Source: Candidatus Burkholderia humilis (GTDB lineage: Bacteria; Pseudomonadota; Gammaproteobacteria; Burkholderiales; Burkholderiaceae). Taken from it: a stretch of 59,110 bases of DNA. Shown one piece after another: positions 50,012 to 59,110 of this stretch; the first letter of the stretch is position 1, and the number at the start of each line of letters is the position of its first letter. The position numbers and the translations under genes were made by a program. The notes under the pieces were generated by a model. That model saw nothing but the letters and a program-made list of their open reading frames with translations. It did not search any database and was not told the DNA's origin. Where the stretch lies: contig LFMX01000028.1 of the NCBI GenBank assembly GCA_001184405.1, positions 1 through 59,110 of the forward strand, given 5' to 3'.

Positions 50012-51517
50012 ATGAAAAGCATCGCTATCGATCCCTCGTTCGCTTCCTGGCGCGCCGTTGCGCGGACGCTGCTGATGGAGAACGTATGTCCAGACGATGT
50101 GGAATGGCGCGAATCGGCTGCATCGGCAACGGTGTTCGGCACCATCGATCGCCCGCCACCCGGTTCCGTCGATCCGAACGCGCCCAAGCCGCCGAAGATC
50201 GCGGGCACGTTTTTGCGCATGCTGGAGACGGCCGCGTGCTATCGCGCGCCGGATCGCTGGCCGTTTCTGTACAAGGCGCTGTGGCGCTGGACGCAGGGCG
50301 ATCGCGCGGTGGCGTCGGCGGAAGATGCGGACGGTTACCGGCTGCATCGGATGATCGAAGTCGTCGAGGAGGAAGAGAGCAAGATGCAGAAGGTGCTGCG
50401 CTTTCGGCATCGCGATTCGTCGCTCGGGCCGCCCGAGTTCATCAGCTGGTTCGAGCCGGTGCACGATCTGCTGGAGCACGCGGCCATGAACTTCGCCTCG
50501 CGCATGGGCAACGCCACGTGGATGATCGCCACGCCACACGGCGCCGCGTTCTGGGACGGCGCGTTCTTGCATGTGGATCGCATGAGTGAGCCGGAGGAAA
50601 AGCCCGCGGACTTCGGCGAAGTCAGCGGCGGCATGAACGGCGAGGCGGTGAGCGGCGACGCCATCGAAGCGCTCTGGCTCGCGTATTACGAGAGCACATT
50701 CACGGCGGCGCGCGAAAACGCGGCGGAAATGACGTCGCACATGAAGATGCACTACTGGAAAAATCCGCCGGACGCGCGCATCGATCCCACGCTGATTTCG
50801 CGCGCCGATCCCTACTCGCGCCGCGATCCGCGTCCGCGCAACGTGCCGGCGGACATGGACGTCGCCATCAACACGGAGCTGGAGCCGCTCAACGGCACGG
50901 TGCTGACCGCGCCGCCGTCGCTCGACGCCTGCAAGCGCTGCTCGCTCTGGCGCAACGCGACGCAGGCCGTGGCGGGCGCAGGTCCGGCCAACGCGCGCGT
51001 GATGCTCGTCGGCGAGCAGCCGGGCGACGAGGAAGATCGCGAAGGCAAGCCGTTCGTCGGGCCATCGGGCAAATTGCTCGACGATGCGATCGCCGAAGCG
51101 TCGCTCAAACGCGAATCGCTCTGGCTGACCAACGCGGTCAAGCATTTCAAGTGGGAATCGAATGGTGACGAGCGTCAGCAAGCCACGCCGACGCAACGCG
51201 AGCGCGAAGCCTGCCGCTACTGGCTCGAGGAAGAGATGACGCGGATCGCGCCGAAAGTGGTCGTCGTGCTCGGTGCGACGGCGCTCAAGGTGCTGACGGG
51301 GCATCGCACGGCGCTGTCCGAGTATCTCGGCAAGACGATCGAGCACAAGGGGCGAATCATCGTGCCGACGTATCACACGTCGTATCTGCTGCGGCTGACG
51401 GATGAGAAAATCCGCGCGGAAGTGTTCGGGACGATTGTCGAGGCGCTCGTGTTCGCGCAGCAGATCGCCGACGGAACCGCGAGCATCCGCACGCCGGTCA
51501 AGGACCCGGTGCGTTGA
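50012..51517 (+). CDS. UdgX-like uracil-DNA glycosylase family protein fused to a DUF4130 domain
   Basis: Intact 501-residue DNA-repair-type protein. The first half is DUF4130 (SIAIDPSFASWRAVARTLLM, then LRFRHRDSSLGPPEFISWFE). The second half, from about residue 290, is a family 4/X uracil-DNA glycosylase: CKRCSLW, for the iron-sulphur cluster; LVGEQPGDEEDREGKPFVGP; VVVVLGATALKVLTG; and PTYHTSYLLRL. In UdgX the loop KRRIH, whose histidine bonds to DNA, follows KHFKWE; here the equivalent reads GDERQQ. The usual radical-SAM partner gene is not in the window. The ATG at 50012 was chosen because it follows the LexA box and matches the family start; an upstream ATG lies inside the box. Confidence 0.88.
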   Translation: MKSIAIDPSFASWRAVARTLLMENVCPDDVEWRESAASATVFGTIDRPPPGSVDPNAPKPPKIAGTFLRMLETAACYRAPDRWPFLYKALWRWTQGDRAVASAEDADGYRLHRMIEVVEEEESKMQKVLRFRHRDSSLGPPEFISWFEPVHDLLEHAAMNFASRMGNATWMIATPHGAAFWDGAFLHVDRMSEPEEKPADFGEVSGGMNGEAVSGDAIEALWLAYYESTFTAARENAAEMTSHMKMHYWKNPPDARIDPTLISRADPYSRRDPRPRNVPADMDVAINTELEPLNGTVLTAPPSLDACKRCSLWRNATQAVAGAGPANARVMLVGEQPGDEEDREGKPFVGPSGKLLDDAIAEASLKRESLWLTNAVKHFKWESNGDERQQATPTQREREACRYWLEEEMTRIAPKVVVVLGATALKVLTGHRTALSEYLGKTIEHKGRIIVPTYHTSYLLRLTDEKIRAEVFGTIVEALVFAQQIADGTASIRTPVKDPVR

Positions 51518-51694
51518 AAAATCGTTGAAATGCAACAAAACGCGCTGGAAATGCAACAGGACGCAACCGGAGCAACAGGAAGAAACAAGTCGAAAAGTTT
51601 CGTCACCATTCACGTAAGCTGCGCGTTATATCGATGTCGCGCCTTAGTGCGCGCCTACGCAAGTTCATTTTTTCAAGGTTAAGACGACTCTTTC

Positions 51695-52189
51695 ATGGTC
51701 GCTCTCCCGCTCGAAGAACTCCGCCGTCAACAATCGCTCATCGGGCTCGTGCCGAAAACCGCCGGCCAGTTGACGACCGAGAAAGAACGTATCGTCGCGC
51801 GTCTGCAGTTGCTGCTGAACGCGACCATCGCGCTGGCGCTCGCGGGCGCGGCGCTCATCGCTTATCTGCCGTTTTCGCCGGTGCCGCACGAATTCCGCTT
51901 CGGCGTACAGGAGTGCTGGCGGTCGGCGTGTTCGCCATCTGCCTTTTCCTCTTGCACGAGCGCGCCGAATTTGCGCTCGGCCTGTACAACTTCGAACCGG
52001 TCGAAATGACGACGCAAGGCAAACTGCGTGCGCTGTTGCATCGTGTGCCGGAGGGCGTGTCGTATCAGCAGGCGCTCGCCGCCGATAACCGCACGTTCGT
52101 GACCGGTGAAGTCGACGGATATCCGCCGCCGCGCCGAAGCATTCACGCCGAGCACGCTGCCCGCCGAAGACGGCAACGGCGAAACGTAA
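51695..52189 (+). pseudogene. Membrane protein of unknown function, frameshifted
   Basis: From the ATG at 51695 the frame reads MVALPLEELRRQQSLIGLVP and a helix, ATIALALAGAALIAYLPF. Near 51905 an indel shifts it, and a second helix appears in another frame (GVLAVGVFAICLFLLHERAE), followed by ALGLYNFEPVEMTTQGKLRA. A second indel near 52130 leads to the end AEAFTPSTLPAEDGNGET at 52189. Removing both gives a protein of about 165 residues with two membrane helices. I do not recognise the family. A strong terminator follows. Confidence 0.6.
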
Positions 52190-52239
52190 AGCCATCGAAC
52201 GACACCGTTCGACGAAAATTCGACGGTTCCATCGCGATC

Positions 52240-52276
52240 AAAACCGCCGGTTTGCACAAGCAAGCCGGCGGTTTTT
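52240..52276 (+). terminator. Rho-independent terminator
   Basis: A 16-base stem (52240-52255 with 52260-52275, one G-T pair) around a 4-base loop is followed by a T-rich run. It separates the broken membrane-protein gene from the chemoreceptor gene. Confidence 0.92.
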
Positions 52277-52468
52277 CTTTTTTGCCGTCGATACTTCGCG
52301 TCGTCGACCCGCACTTGACGACGGTGCATCGGGCATCTTCAATAACCGTTAGGCGCTGCACGAACGTCGATAAAAACGGCCGCACAGGCACGCTCAGTGC
52401 TTGCACGATACGCCTGGGCCGCGCATGTGCGCACGTCAACCGAGACCACGCCACTTGCTGGAGTCAAG

Positions 52469-54197
52469 ATGCGAGCCCGTTCCCTGTCCAGTCTGTCCGA
52501 CGAACTCACGCCCACGCTCGTCCCGGAAAGCCCGAGCGCCGACGCCGACACGAGTTACGACGAACTCGTCGCGTTTCACGGCATCGAGCGAGAACGGCTG
52601 GTGCTGATCCACCCTGGCAGTCACAAGGACGCGCCCGCGTGGCCCGCCAAACGAATGACGTTGAACAGAAAGCTCGGCTCGTTGATCGCCGTGCTGTGGA
52701 TCGGTCTGATCGCGATCGGCGTGATCAGCGCATGGCAAAACCGCGCGTCGATGATCGAGGATCGCAAGGAACAGCTGAAGACGCTCGTCGGCGAGGCGTA
52801 TGCGATCACCGCGCACTTCGCCGAACTCGCGGACAAGAAGACGCTTAGCACCGACGACGCCAAGAAGCAGGCGCTCGACGTGATCAGCTCGATCCGTTAC
52901 GGCAAGGACGGCTATCTGTCGATCAACGATTCGCATCCCACGATGGTGATGCATCCCATCAAACCCGCGATGAACGGCGAGGATTTGTCGACCTACACGG
53001 ACCCGGCGGGCAATCGCCTGTTCGTGGACATCGTCAAAGCAGGCGATCAGACGGGCGGCGGTTTCATCAATTATTTGTGGTCGAAGCCGGGCAGCGACAA
53101 GCCGGTCGCGAAGCTCTCGTATGCGCAGCGCTTCGCGCCGTGGGACTGGTATCTCGTCACCGGCATGTACATGGACGACATGCAGAACGCCTTCTACGCG
53201 AGCGCGCTGCGCTGGCTCGGCATCACGGCGCTGCTCGGCGCGATCGCGACCGTGGCGATGCTCGTCGCGTTGCGCGCAGTATCAAACGCAATCTCGGCGG
53301 CGAACTGGAACTGGCGATGGGCGCGGCGCATCGCATGGCGAACGGCGATCTGACGGCCACGGTCGCCGTTCATCCCGCCGATACCACCAGTCTGCTGCAC
53401 GCGCTGTCCACCATGCAGCGCGGCCTCGTCGAAACCGTGTCGTGCGTGCGTAACGGCACGGAAAACATCAACGTGGGCGCGTCGGAAATCGCGGCGAGCA
53501 ACACGGACTTGTCGCAGCGCACGGAAGAACAGGCGGCGGCGCTGGTCGAAACGGCATCGAGCATGGACGAGATGACGGCCAACGTGAAAAGCAACGCCGA
53601 CAGCGCCGCGCAAGCCGCGCGCCGCACGAGTCAGGCCGCCGATGTGGCGACGCGCGGCTCCGGCGTCGTCGATGACATCATTCAGACGATGACGCGCATT
53701 ACCGATAGTTCAAAGCAGATCGGCGATATTATCGGCGTGATCGATGGCATTGCGTTCCAGACCAACATTCTCGCGCTGAACGCGGCGGTCGAAGCGGCGC
53801 GCGCGGGCGAGCAGGGTGCGGCTTTGCGGTGGTCGCGGCGGAAGTGCGCAGTCTCGCGCAGCGCTCGGCGACGGCGGCGAAGGAAATCAAGGCGCTCATC
53901 GAAATGTCCACGCAGACGGTGCAGGAAGGCGCGTCGCTCGTGTCGAACGCCGGCACGACGATGACGGAAATCGTGCAGTCGGTGCGGCGCGTGAACGAGA
54001 TTCTCGACGAGATCAGCCACGCATCGCACGAGCAGAGCGCAGGTATCGAGCAGGTGAATCGCGCAGTCGTGGAGATGGATCAGGTCACGCAGCAAAATGC
54101 CGCGCTGGTCGAACAGGCCGCCGCAGCGGCGCATTCGCAGAAGGATCAGGTGGAGGGATTGCGAGAGGCGATCGGCAACTTCAAGTTGCCGGCCTGA
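52469..54197 (+). pseudogene. Methyl-accepting chemotaxis protein, two frameshifts and an unusual N-terminus
   Basis: Inner-membrane chemoreceptor. From an ATG at 52469 with good GGAG come 62 soluble residues (LSDELTPTLVPESPSADADT) that are unlike a receptor. The expected start follows at 52655 (MTLNRKLGSLIAVLWIGLIA). An sCache domain ([20 protein letters not shown], then [20 protein letters not shown]) and a HAMP region come next. Indels near 53285 and 53825 split the rest. The signalling tip reads [20 protein letters not shown] and [20 protein letters not shown]. The end is EGLREAIGNFKLPA. The N-terminal extension may stem from a deletion that joined two genes. Confidence 0.85.
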
Positions 54198-54222
54198 TGT
54201 GAAGGCGAACCGGAGTCCGCAC

Positions 54223-54447
54223 TTACAGCCGGTTGGATTCCGGCTCGACTTTCGGTTCGCGGATCATCACGACCCGGCGGCGATGCTCGGCCGCGCGCGC
54301 CGCCGCTTGCGGCATGCCTGCGAATGCTGTGAGCGTCGATGAAAAAAAGGACGCCGGGACTTTCGCGCTGTAGAAATCACGCGCGGCGAGCAGATAGCCG
54401 GAGAAGTAAATCAGCGTGAAAAAGAGAAAACACGTTCGACGGTTCAT
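54223..54447 (-). CDS. Small single-helix membrane protein of unknown function
   Basis: A 74-residue frame: basic start, one hydrophobic helix (CFLFFTLIYFSGYLLAA), then a Ser/Ala-rich and basic tail ending VVMIREPKVEPESNRL. The ATG at 54447 lies 43 bases after the RlpA stop, so it is probably the last gene of the LytM-RlpA operon. I recognise no family. Confidence 0.5.
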   Translation of the reverse strand: MNRRTCFLFFTLIYFSGYLLAARDFYSAKVPASFFSSTLTAFAGMPQAAARAAEHRRRVVMIREPKVEPESNRL

Positions 54448-54490
54448 GATCAGGAAAACGGAGTATTGACGAGGGAATGTGCGTGGCGTT

Positions 54491-54974
54491 TCAGGTGGTG
54501 GCCGACGGTGCATCGACGCGGACCAACTCGACTTTGGCCGCGCCACCGTTGACGATGCCAAGCGCCGCCGCGCCGTAGGACAAATCGATGATGCGGTTCC
54601 GCGCGAACGGACCGCGAGTTGATACGCACGCGCACCGATCGATTCGTGCCGGCCACGGTCACCTGCACCCACGAGCCGAACGGCAAGCTGCGATGCGCCG
54701 CCGTCATGGCGTGCATGTCGAATCGCTCGCCATTGGCCGTTTTGCGGCCCTGAAAGCCCTTCCCGTACCACGACGCGATGCCCGCCTGCGCTACGACGGC
54801 GGGCGTATCGACAACAGGCGTGTCGGCCTCGACGACGGGCCCGTCGTCCAGCTGTGCTGGCGTGCGCTCGACGATTTGCGCAGCGGCATGTTGCTGGTCC
54901 ACGGACGTGGTGCAGCCCGCCGCCAGCAGCGCGGCGGCAAGAAAGGTGAAGTGGGAAAAACGACGGCGCATCAT
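54491..54974 (-). pseudogene. rlpA: RlpA-family septal lytic transglycosylase lipoprotein, frameshift at the catalytic site
   Basis: Outer-membrane lipoprotein that acts on denuded glycan strands in septal peptidoglycan. [14 protein letters not shown] is the lipobox. The double-psi barrel reads [20 protein letters not shown] and [20 protein letters not shown], then VRVRIN. There the family expects [14 protein letters not shown]; instead two bases are missing, so the aspartate codon is destroyed and the frame shifts. The remaining sequence ([20 protein letters not shown]) is present in another frame to 54491. No SPOR domain is visible. It lies downstream of the LytM gene. Confidence 0.85.
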
Positions 54975-55009
54975 CAAACTCAAAACAAGAACAATCTCAA
55001 ACGGCAGTG

Positions 55010-55735
55010 CTACGAACCACAATCGGCGAGATAGCCGAGGGGATCGACCGGTTGGCGATCCTTTCGCACTTCGAACAGCACGCTTCCTTTTTCCAGCGAT
55101 GGGCCGCCCATCAACGCGATCGGCTGGCCCTGCTTCACATCGTTGCCTTCGCGGATCAGCACGCGCTGGTTTTGGCCATACGCGGAGAGGAAGCCGTTGC
55201 GATGCCGCACGATGACCAGCAAGCCGTAGCCTTTGATCTTGTCGCCGACATATACGACGCGCCCGCTGGCCGCGGCCCCGATCGTGTCGCCGACCTGGCC
55301 GCCGATCGTGATGGCCTTGACGTCGTTCGCGCCGAAGCGGCTCAGCACCGGTCCCTTGACCGGCCAGATGAGCGAATCGGCGCTGCATGCGGGTTTGCTC
55401 GCTTGCGGGGCGAGCGGGGCCGCAGGCGCAGCCCCGCTTTGCGGCGTGACAGGCGGACCGATATGCAAGAGCTCACCGGCGATCAGCGGCGCGTCCGGCG
55501 AAATCCCGTTCCGCCTGGCATCGTGACCATAAGCCGCCGCGATCGACGCAAGCGTGTCGCCTTGTGCAACCCGGTAATAACCGGGGCTTAATGTAGCCGA
55601 ATCGAACGATGATTTTTCGGGCGCCTGTAAAGACTCTTTATGAGCATTGAAGGCGCACCCACTCGACAAGATGCAAATAAGAAACGCGGCATTTAACGAT
55701 CGGAAACTTTTCAGCGAAGCAGCATATTTTTTCAT
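55010..55735 (-). CDS. LysM/LytM (M23-like) lipoprotein with degenerate metal site, NlpD/EnvC type
   Basis: Intact 241-residue envelope protein. [17 protein letters not shown] is a lipobox signal. A LysM domain ([20 protein letters not shown]) binds peptidoglycan; a linker leads to the LytM domain ([20 protein letters not shown], then [20 protein letters not shown]). The usual zinc ligands are gone: YGQN stands where YAHN-type sequence is common, and VLFEVR replaces the LHFEIR-type motif. Such degenerate LytM proteins activate amidases at the septum rather than cut peptidoglycan themselves. It is first in a short operon with rlpA. The 243 bases upstream hold no gene. Confidence 0.83.
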   Translation of the reverse strand: MKKYAASLKSFRSLNAAFLICILSSGCAFNAHKESLQAPEKSSFDSATLSPGYYRVAQGDTLASIAAAYGHDARRNGISPDAPLIAGELLHIGPPVTPQSGAAPAAPLAPQASKPACSADSLIWPVKGPVLSRFGANDVKAITIGGQVGDTIGAAASGRVVYVGDKIKGYGLLVIVRHRNGFLSAYGQNQRVLIREGNDVKQGQPIALMGGPSLEKGSVLFEVRKDRQPVDPLGYLADCGS

Positions 55736-55978
55736 GGCAATCTAAAATACCTCGTACGCATACGCGAGAAAAGCGCGCAATACGCCGAAACGCCGCCATT
55801 GGCGGCGCGTTGACACAAGGCAGTCAGATTTCACAAGTTGTGACCGACATCATCAGATTGCGACGATGTCGCAGTTTAGCGCACTGTCTCGCTTAATTCG
55901 CCCGGACAATTCCTGAATTGAGATGGGATTTTTGGCGCTGAATTAGGAATATCGCGATATTAAAAAATGATTTGCGAT

Positions 55979-57163
55979 TTAACGCGTCAAATAACGCTCG
56001 ACGAGTCGCGCCCAATATGCGGCGCCAATAGGAAGATTTTTATCGTTGAAATCGTAATGGGGATTGTGAACCATACAGCCGTCCTCGCCCGCGCCATTGC
56101 CAATGCGCAAAAATGTCCCCGGCCGTTGTTGCAGCATGAACGCAAAATCCTCGCTGCCCATTAAAACATCCGTCTGCGCGACGACGTTCGCCTCGCCGAC
56201 GAGCTCGCGCGCCACTTGCGTCGCGAGCTCCGTTTCCGCGTCCGAATTCACGACGACCGGATAGCCCTCCTCCACCTTCACGCTCGCCGTCGCGCCGAAA
56301 CTCGCGGTTTGCGCTTGCGCCAGCTCGGGAATCCGCCGCGTCAGCAGCTCGCGCACGTGCGGATTGAACGATCGCACCGACAACTCGAGCGTCGCGCGAT
56401 GCGGAATCACGTTGTTCACCGTGCCCGTGTGCATCGAACCGACCGTGACGACGGCGGCCTGCGCCGGATCCACATTGCGCGCGACGATCGTCTGCAACGC
56501 CATGACGATGCTCGCCGTCGGACCGGATCCACACTCAAATGCGGCCGCGCCGCGTGCCCGCCGACGCCCGCGATCTCGATCGACACTTGATCGCACGCCG
56601 CCATGAACGGGCCTTTGCGGAACAAGAACGTGCCCGGCTCCGCGCCCGGATGGTTGTGCACGCCGAACACGACATCGCAATGGAAACGCTCGAACAGGCC
56701 CTCCTGAATCATGTGTTCCGCGCCGCTCGGCTTGCTGTGCTCCTCGGCCGGCTGAAAATAGAGATGCACCGTGCCATCGAACCGTTTCGTGCGCGCGAGA
56801 TGATGCGCCGCGCCGAGCAGCATGGTCGTGTGGCCGTCGTGGCCGCACGCGTGCATCTTGCCGGGCGTTTCGCTCGCGTACGGGCTTGCCGCTTTGCTCG
56901 AGAATCGGCAGCGCATCCATGTCCGCGCGCAAGCCGATGCTGCGCGCGCCCGCGCCCGCCTTCAACGTGCCGACCACGCCCGTCCCCGCGATCCCGCGCG
57001 CACCCGTCCAGCCCCACGCTTCGAGCCGTTCGGCGACGAGCGCGGCGGTGCGCGTCTCCTCGTAAGACAACTCCGGATGACGATGGATGTCGTGGCGGAT
57101 TGCGCTCAACGCGGGCGCGTCGTCGTGAAGATCGGCGATTTCGGTGAAACGGGGCGTGGTCAT
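55979..57163 (-). pseudogene. M20-family amidohydrolase (hippurate-hydrolase type), central segment out of frame
   Basis: Di-metal amidohydrolase that releases amino acids from N-acyl conjugates, about 394 residues. LSAIRHDIHRHPELSYEETR is the N-terminal motif; GLRADMDALPILEQSGKP precedes an indel near 56885. The metal-ligand segment GKMHACGHDGHTTMLLGAAH and LYFQPAEEHSKPSGAEHMI (catalytic glutamates) are in the second frame until about 56535. The normal frame then resumes with VTVGSMHTGTVNNVIPHRAT and TDVLMGSEDFAFMLQQRPGT to the stop. The two indels compensate but destroy the active site. The ATG at 57163 gives the family start. Confidence 0.85.
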
Positions 57164-57393
57164 CGGCGAGCCTTTTAAACCGGGATTACGGGAAACGGCG
57201 CACATCTTCCTCCGAACGGGCGCCGCTTGCCAGTTCCGCGCGAGCTATTTCTATTCCGCGCGTTTGCGTGGCCCAATTGGCTCCCTCACATTTAATGGAA
57301 TGGCTCTGATGCGAAGAGCCAAATTTCTCTATATTCGTCGATAACTTCTATGACCGACGATGCGCATCGATTGCGCTTAAGGGAGACTGTCAC

Positions 57394-58679
57394 GATGAGC
57401 ACCCAGCCGAACAACGCCAGCCGGCAAGCCCGCAAGAGCGCCGCCACGCCGCGCGGCGTCGGCGTGATGTGCGATTTTCTATGCGGCCCGCGCCGAGAAC
57501 GCCGAACTGTGGGATGTCGAAGGCCGCCGCTTCATCGATTTCGCGGCGGACATTGCGGTGTGCAACACGGAGCATCGGCATCCAAAAATCGTTGAGGCCA
57601 TCCGCGCGCAACTCGACAACTTCACGCACACGGCATATCAGATCGTGCCGTACGAGTCGTATGTGTCGCTCGCGGAGAAAGTCGCCGCGCGTGCGCCCAT
57701 TTCCGGCGCGAAGAAGGCCGCGTTCTTCACGACCGGCGCCGAAGCCGTCGAAAACGCCGTGAAAATCGCGCGTGCGGCGACGGGCCGGCCAGGCGTCATC
57801 GCGTTCACCGGCGGCTTTCACAGCCGCACGCTGATGGGCATGGCGCTCACCGGCAAGGTCGTGCCGTACAAGATCGGCTTCGGGCCGTTTCCGTCGGATG
57901 TATTTCATGCGCCGTTCCCGAACGAACTGCACGGCGTGTCCGTCGCGGATTCCCTGCGCGCCATCGAGCATCTATTCAAGGCGGATATCGAAGCGAAGCG
58001 CGTCGCCGCGATCATCTTCGAACCGGTTCAGGGCGAAGGCGGCTTCGTTCCCGCGCCCGCCGTGTTCGTGCAAGGTCTGCGCAAGATCTGCGACGAACAC
58101 GGCATTCTGCTGATCGCCGACGAAGTGCAGACCGGCTTCACGCGCACCGGCAAGCTCTTTGCAATGGAGCACCACGGCGTCAGCCCCGACCTCATGACGA
58201 TCGCGAAAAGTCTCGCGGGCGGCATGCCGCTGTCGGGCGTCGTCGGGCGCGCGGAAATCATGGATGCCGCCGCGCCCGGCGGACTCGGCGGCACGTATGC
58301 GGGCAATCCGCTGGCGGTGGCGCGGCGCACGCGGTGCTCGATATCATCGCTGTGTGAGCGCGCCAACACGCTCGGCAATACGCTGAAAACGAAGCTCGAC
58401 GCGCTGAAATCGGACGTCCCGCAAATCGCCGATGTGCGCGGCCCCGGCGCGATGATTGCTGCCGAATTCTGCAAGCCCGGCACGCACGAGCCGGATGCGG
58501 CATTCGCCAAACACGTGCAGACGCGCGCGCTCGAACGCGGTCTGCTGCTGCTCGTGTGCGGCGTGTACTCGAACGTCGTGCGCTTTCTGTTTCCGCTCAC
58601 CATCGAAGATCACGTTTTCGACGAAGCCCTCGGCATTCTGGAAGACGTGCTGACGGAAACCGTCGGCGCAACGGCCTAA
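57394..58679 (+). pseudogene. gabT: 4-aminobutyrate aminotransferase, two frame disturbances
   Basis: PLP enzyme converting GABA and 2-oxoglutarate to succinate semialdehyde and glutamate. The ATG at 57394 follows GGGAGA. After KSAATPRGVGVMCDF an extra T near 57479 shifts the frame, and RRFIDFAADIAVCNTEHRHP continues in the next. FFTTGAEAVENAVKIARAAT, LIADEVQTGFTRTGKLFAME and the PLP-lysine motif MTIAKSLAGGMPLSG are intact. A second, compensated disturbance near 58315-58360 garbles and shortens the helix before LCERANTLGNTL. An internal start could still yield most of the enzyme. gabD follows 10 bases later. Confidence 0.88.
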
Positions 58680-58689
58680 GGACATTCGC

Positions 58690-59110
58690 ATGAATCTGAA
58701 AGATCCCACCCTGCTGCGCCACGACGCCTATATCGACGGCGAATGGCAGCAGGCCGACAACCGCGCCACGTTCGAAGTGCACGATCCGTCGAACGGCGCG
58801 TCGCTAGGCACGGTTCCCTTGATGGGCGAAACCGAAACGCGCCGCGCCATCGACGCCGCCAACGCCGCCTGGCCCGCGTGGCGCAAGAAGACGGCGAAGG
58901 AACGCGCGGGCGTGCCGAACGGCGTGCTCAGCATTCTGACCGGCGATCCGAAAGCTATCGGCGCTGAAATGACGCGCAATCCGATCGTGCGCAAGTTGTC
59001 CTTTACCGGATCGACGGCGGTGGGCCGCTTACTGATGGCGCAGAGCGCGCCGACGGTCAAGAAAGTGACGCTCGAACTCGGCGGCAACGCACCGTTCATC
59101 GTGTTCGACG
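58690..59110 (+). pseudogene. gabD: Succinate-semialdehyde dehydrogenase, internally deleted, cut by the window end
   Basis: NAD(P)-dependent dehydrogenase that oxidises the GabT product to succinate. It starts MNLKDPTLLRHDAYIDGEWQ and runs to WPAWRKKTAKERA. It then jumps in frame to GVPNGVLSILTGDPKAIGAE, skipping about 100 residues that normally hold the PWNFP cofactor-binding motif. VRKLSFTGSTAVGRLLM and VTLELGGNAPFIVFD, with the catalytic glutamate, follow to the window end. The family has ERA both before and after the lost part, so recombination between short direct repeats is likely. The catalytic cysteine lies beyond the window. Confidence 0.88.

Noticed and set aside
52366..52373. GTCGATAA upstream of the chemoreceptor as a sigma-28 promoter element.
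   Set aside because: The matching -35 box is not at the required distance.

Overview
The window is high-GC DNA from a Burkholderiaceae bacterium, most likely Caballeronia or Paraburkholderia. This rests on gene content and order: protocatechuate 3,4-dioxygenase, a leucine/isovalerate (liu) cluster with a divergent TetR regulator, a phnSTUV aminoethylphosphonate transporter, an aspT/aspD pair, a paoABC-type molybdenum oxidoreductase and gabT/gabD. There is no rRNA, tRNA, CRISPR array or recognisable insertion sequence.

Layout. 1-1440: end of the protocatechuate genes and a DUF2288 protein. 1618-3440: a broken AI-2E-type permease and a broken OmpA-like lipoprotein. 3437-9199: intact liuD, liuB and liuA with a divergent TetR gene and matching inverted repeats in the shared promoter. 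9124-15424: ferritin-like protein, MFS transporter, amino-acid binding protein, M14-type deacylase, NTF2-like protein and porin, mostly damaged. 15484-19434: a fused aspT/aspD remnant and a truncated old-yellow-enzyme gene. 19575-25600: a small membrane protein, broken glgP and the phosphonate ABC transporter. 25784-30725: SulP transporter, remnants of a DeoR regulator and an EamA exporter, an L,D-transpeptidase and small proteins. 30855-42948: BvgS-like hybrid kinase, large catalase, S10 and S53 peptidases, methyltransferase, GFA protein, an unknown protein and an isochorismatase-like hydrolase. 43308-48268: molybdenum oxidoreductase cluster with a cofactor nucleotidyltransferase. 48419-55735: small proteins, glycosyltransferase, a LexA-box-linked UDG-family protein, chemoreceptor, RlpA and LytM proteins. 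55979-59110: M20 amidohydrolase, gabT and the start of gabD.

The dominant signal is gene decay. About 33 of roughly 52 genes are interrupted. The lesions are of four kinds: single-base frameshifts; in-frame stops that a single transition from a sense codon could produce (for example CAG to TAG, CAA to TAA, CGA or TGG to TGA); perfect 7-19 bp tandem duplications; and internal deletions, some of which fuse neighbouring genes. This mixture resembles the early genome reduction known from plant leaf-nodule Caballeronia symbionts. That comparison is an inference: part of the single-base damage could be sequencing error. The in-frame stops, exact duplications and multi-codon deletions are hard to explain that way.

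Genes that look whole include liuABD, the TetR regulator, the MFS transporter, phnS/T/U, the S53 peptidase, the 432-residue unknown protein and the UDG-family protein. They may mark functions still under selection. The most distinctive local system is the LexA-box-controlled UDG-like protein at 50012-51517, whose expected KRRIH active-site loop is replaced.
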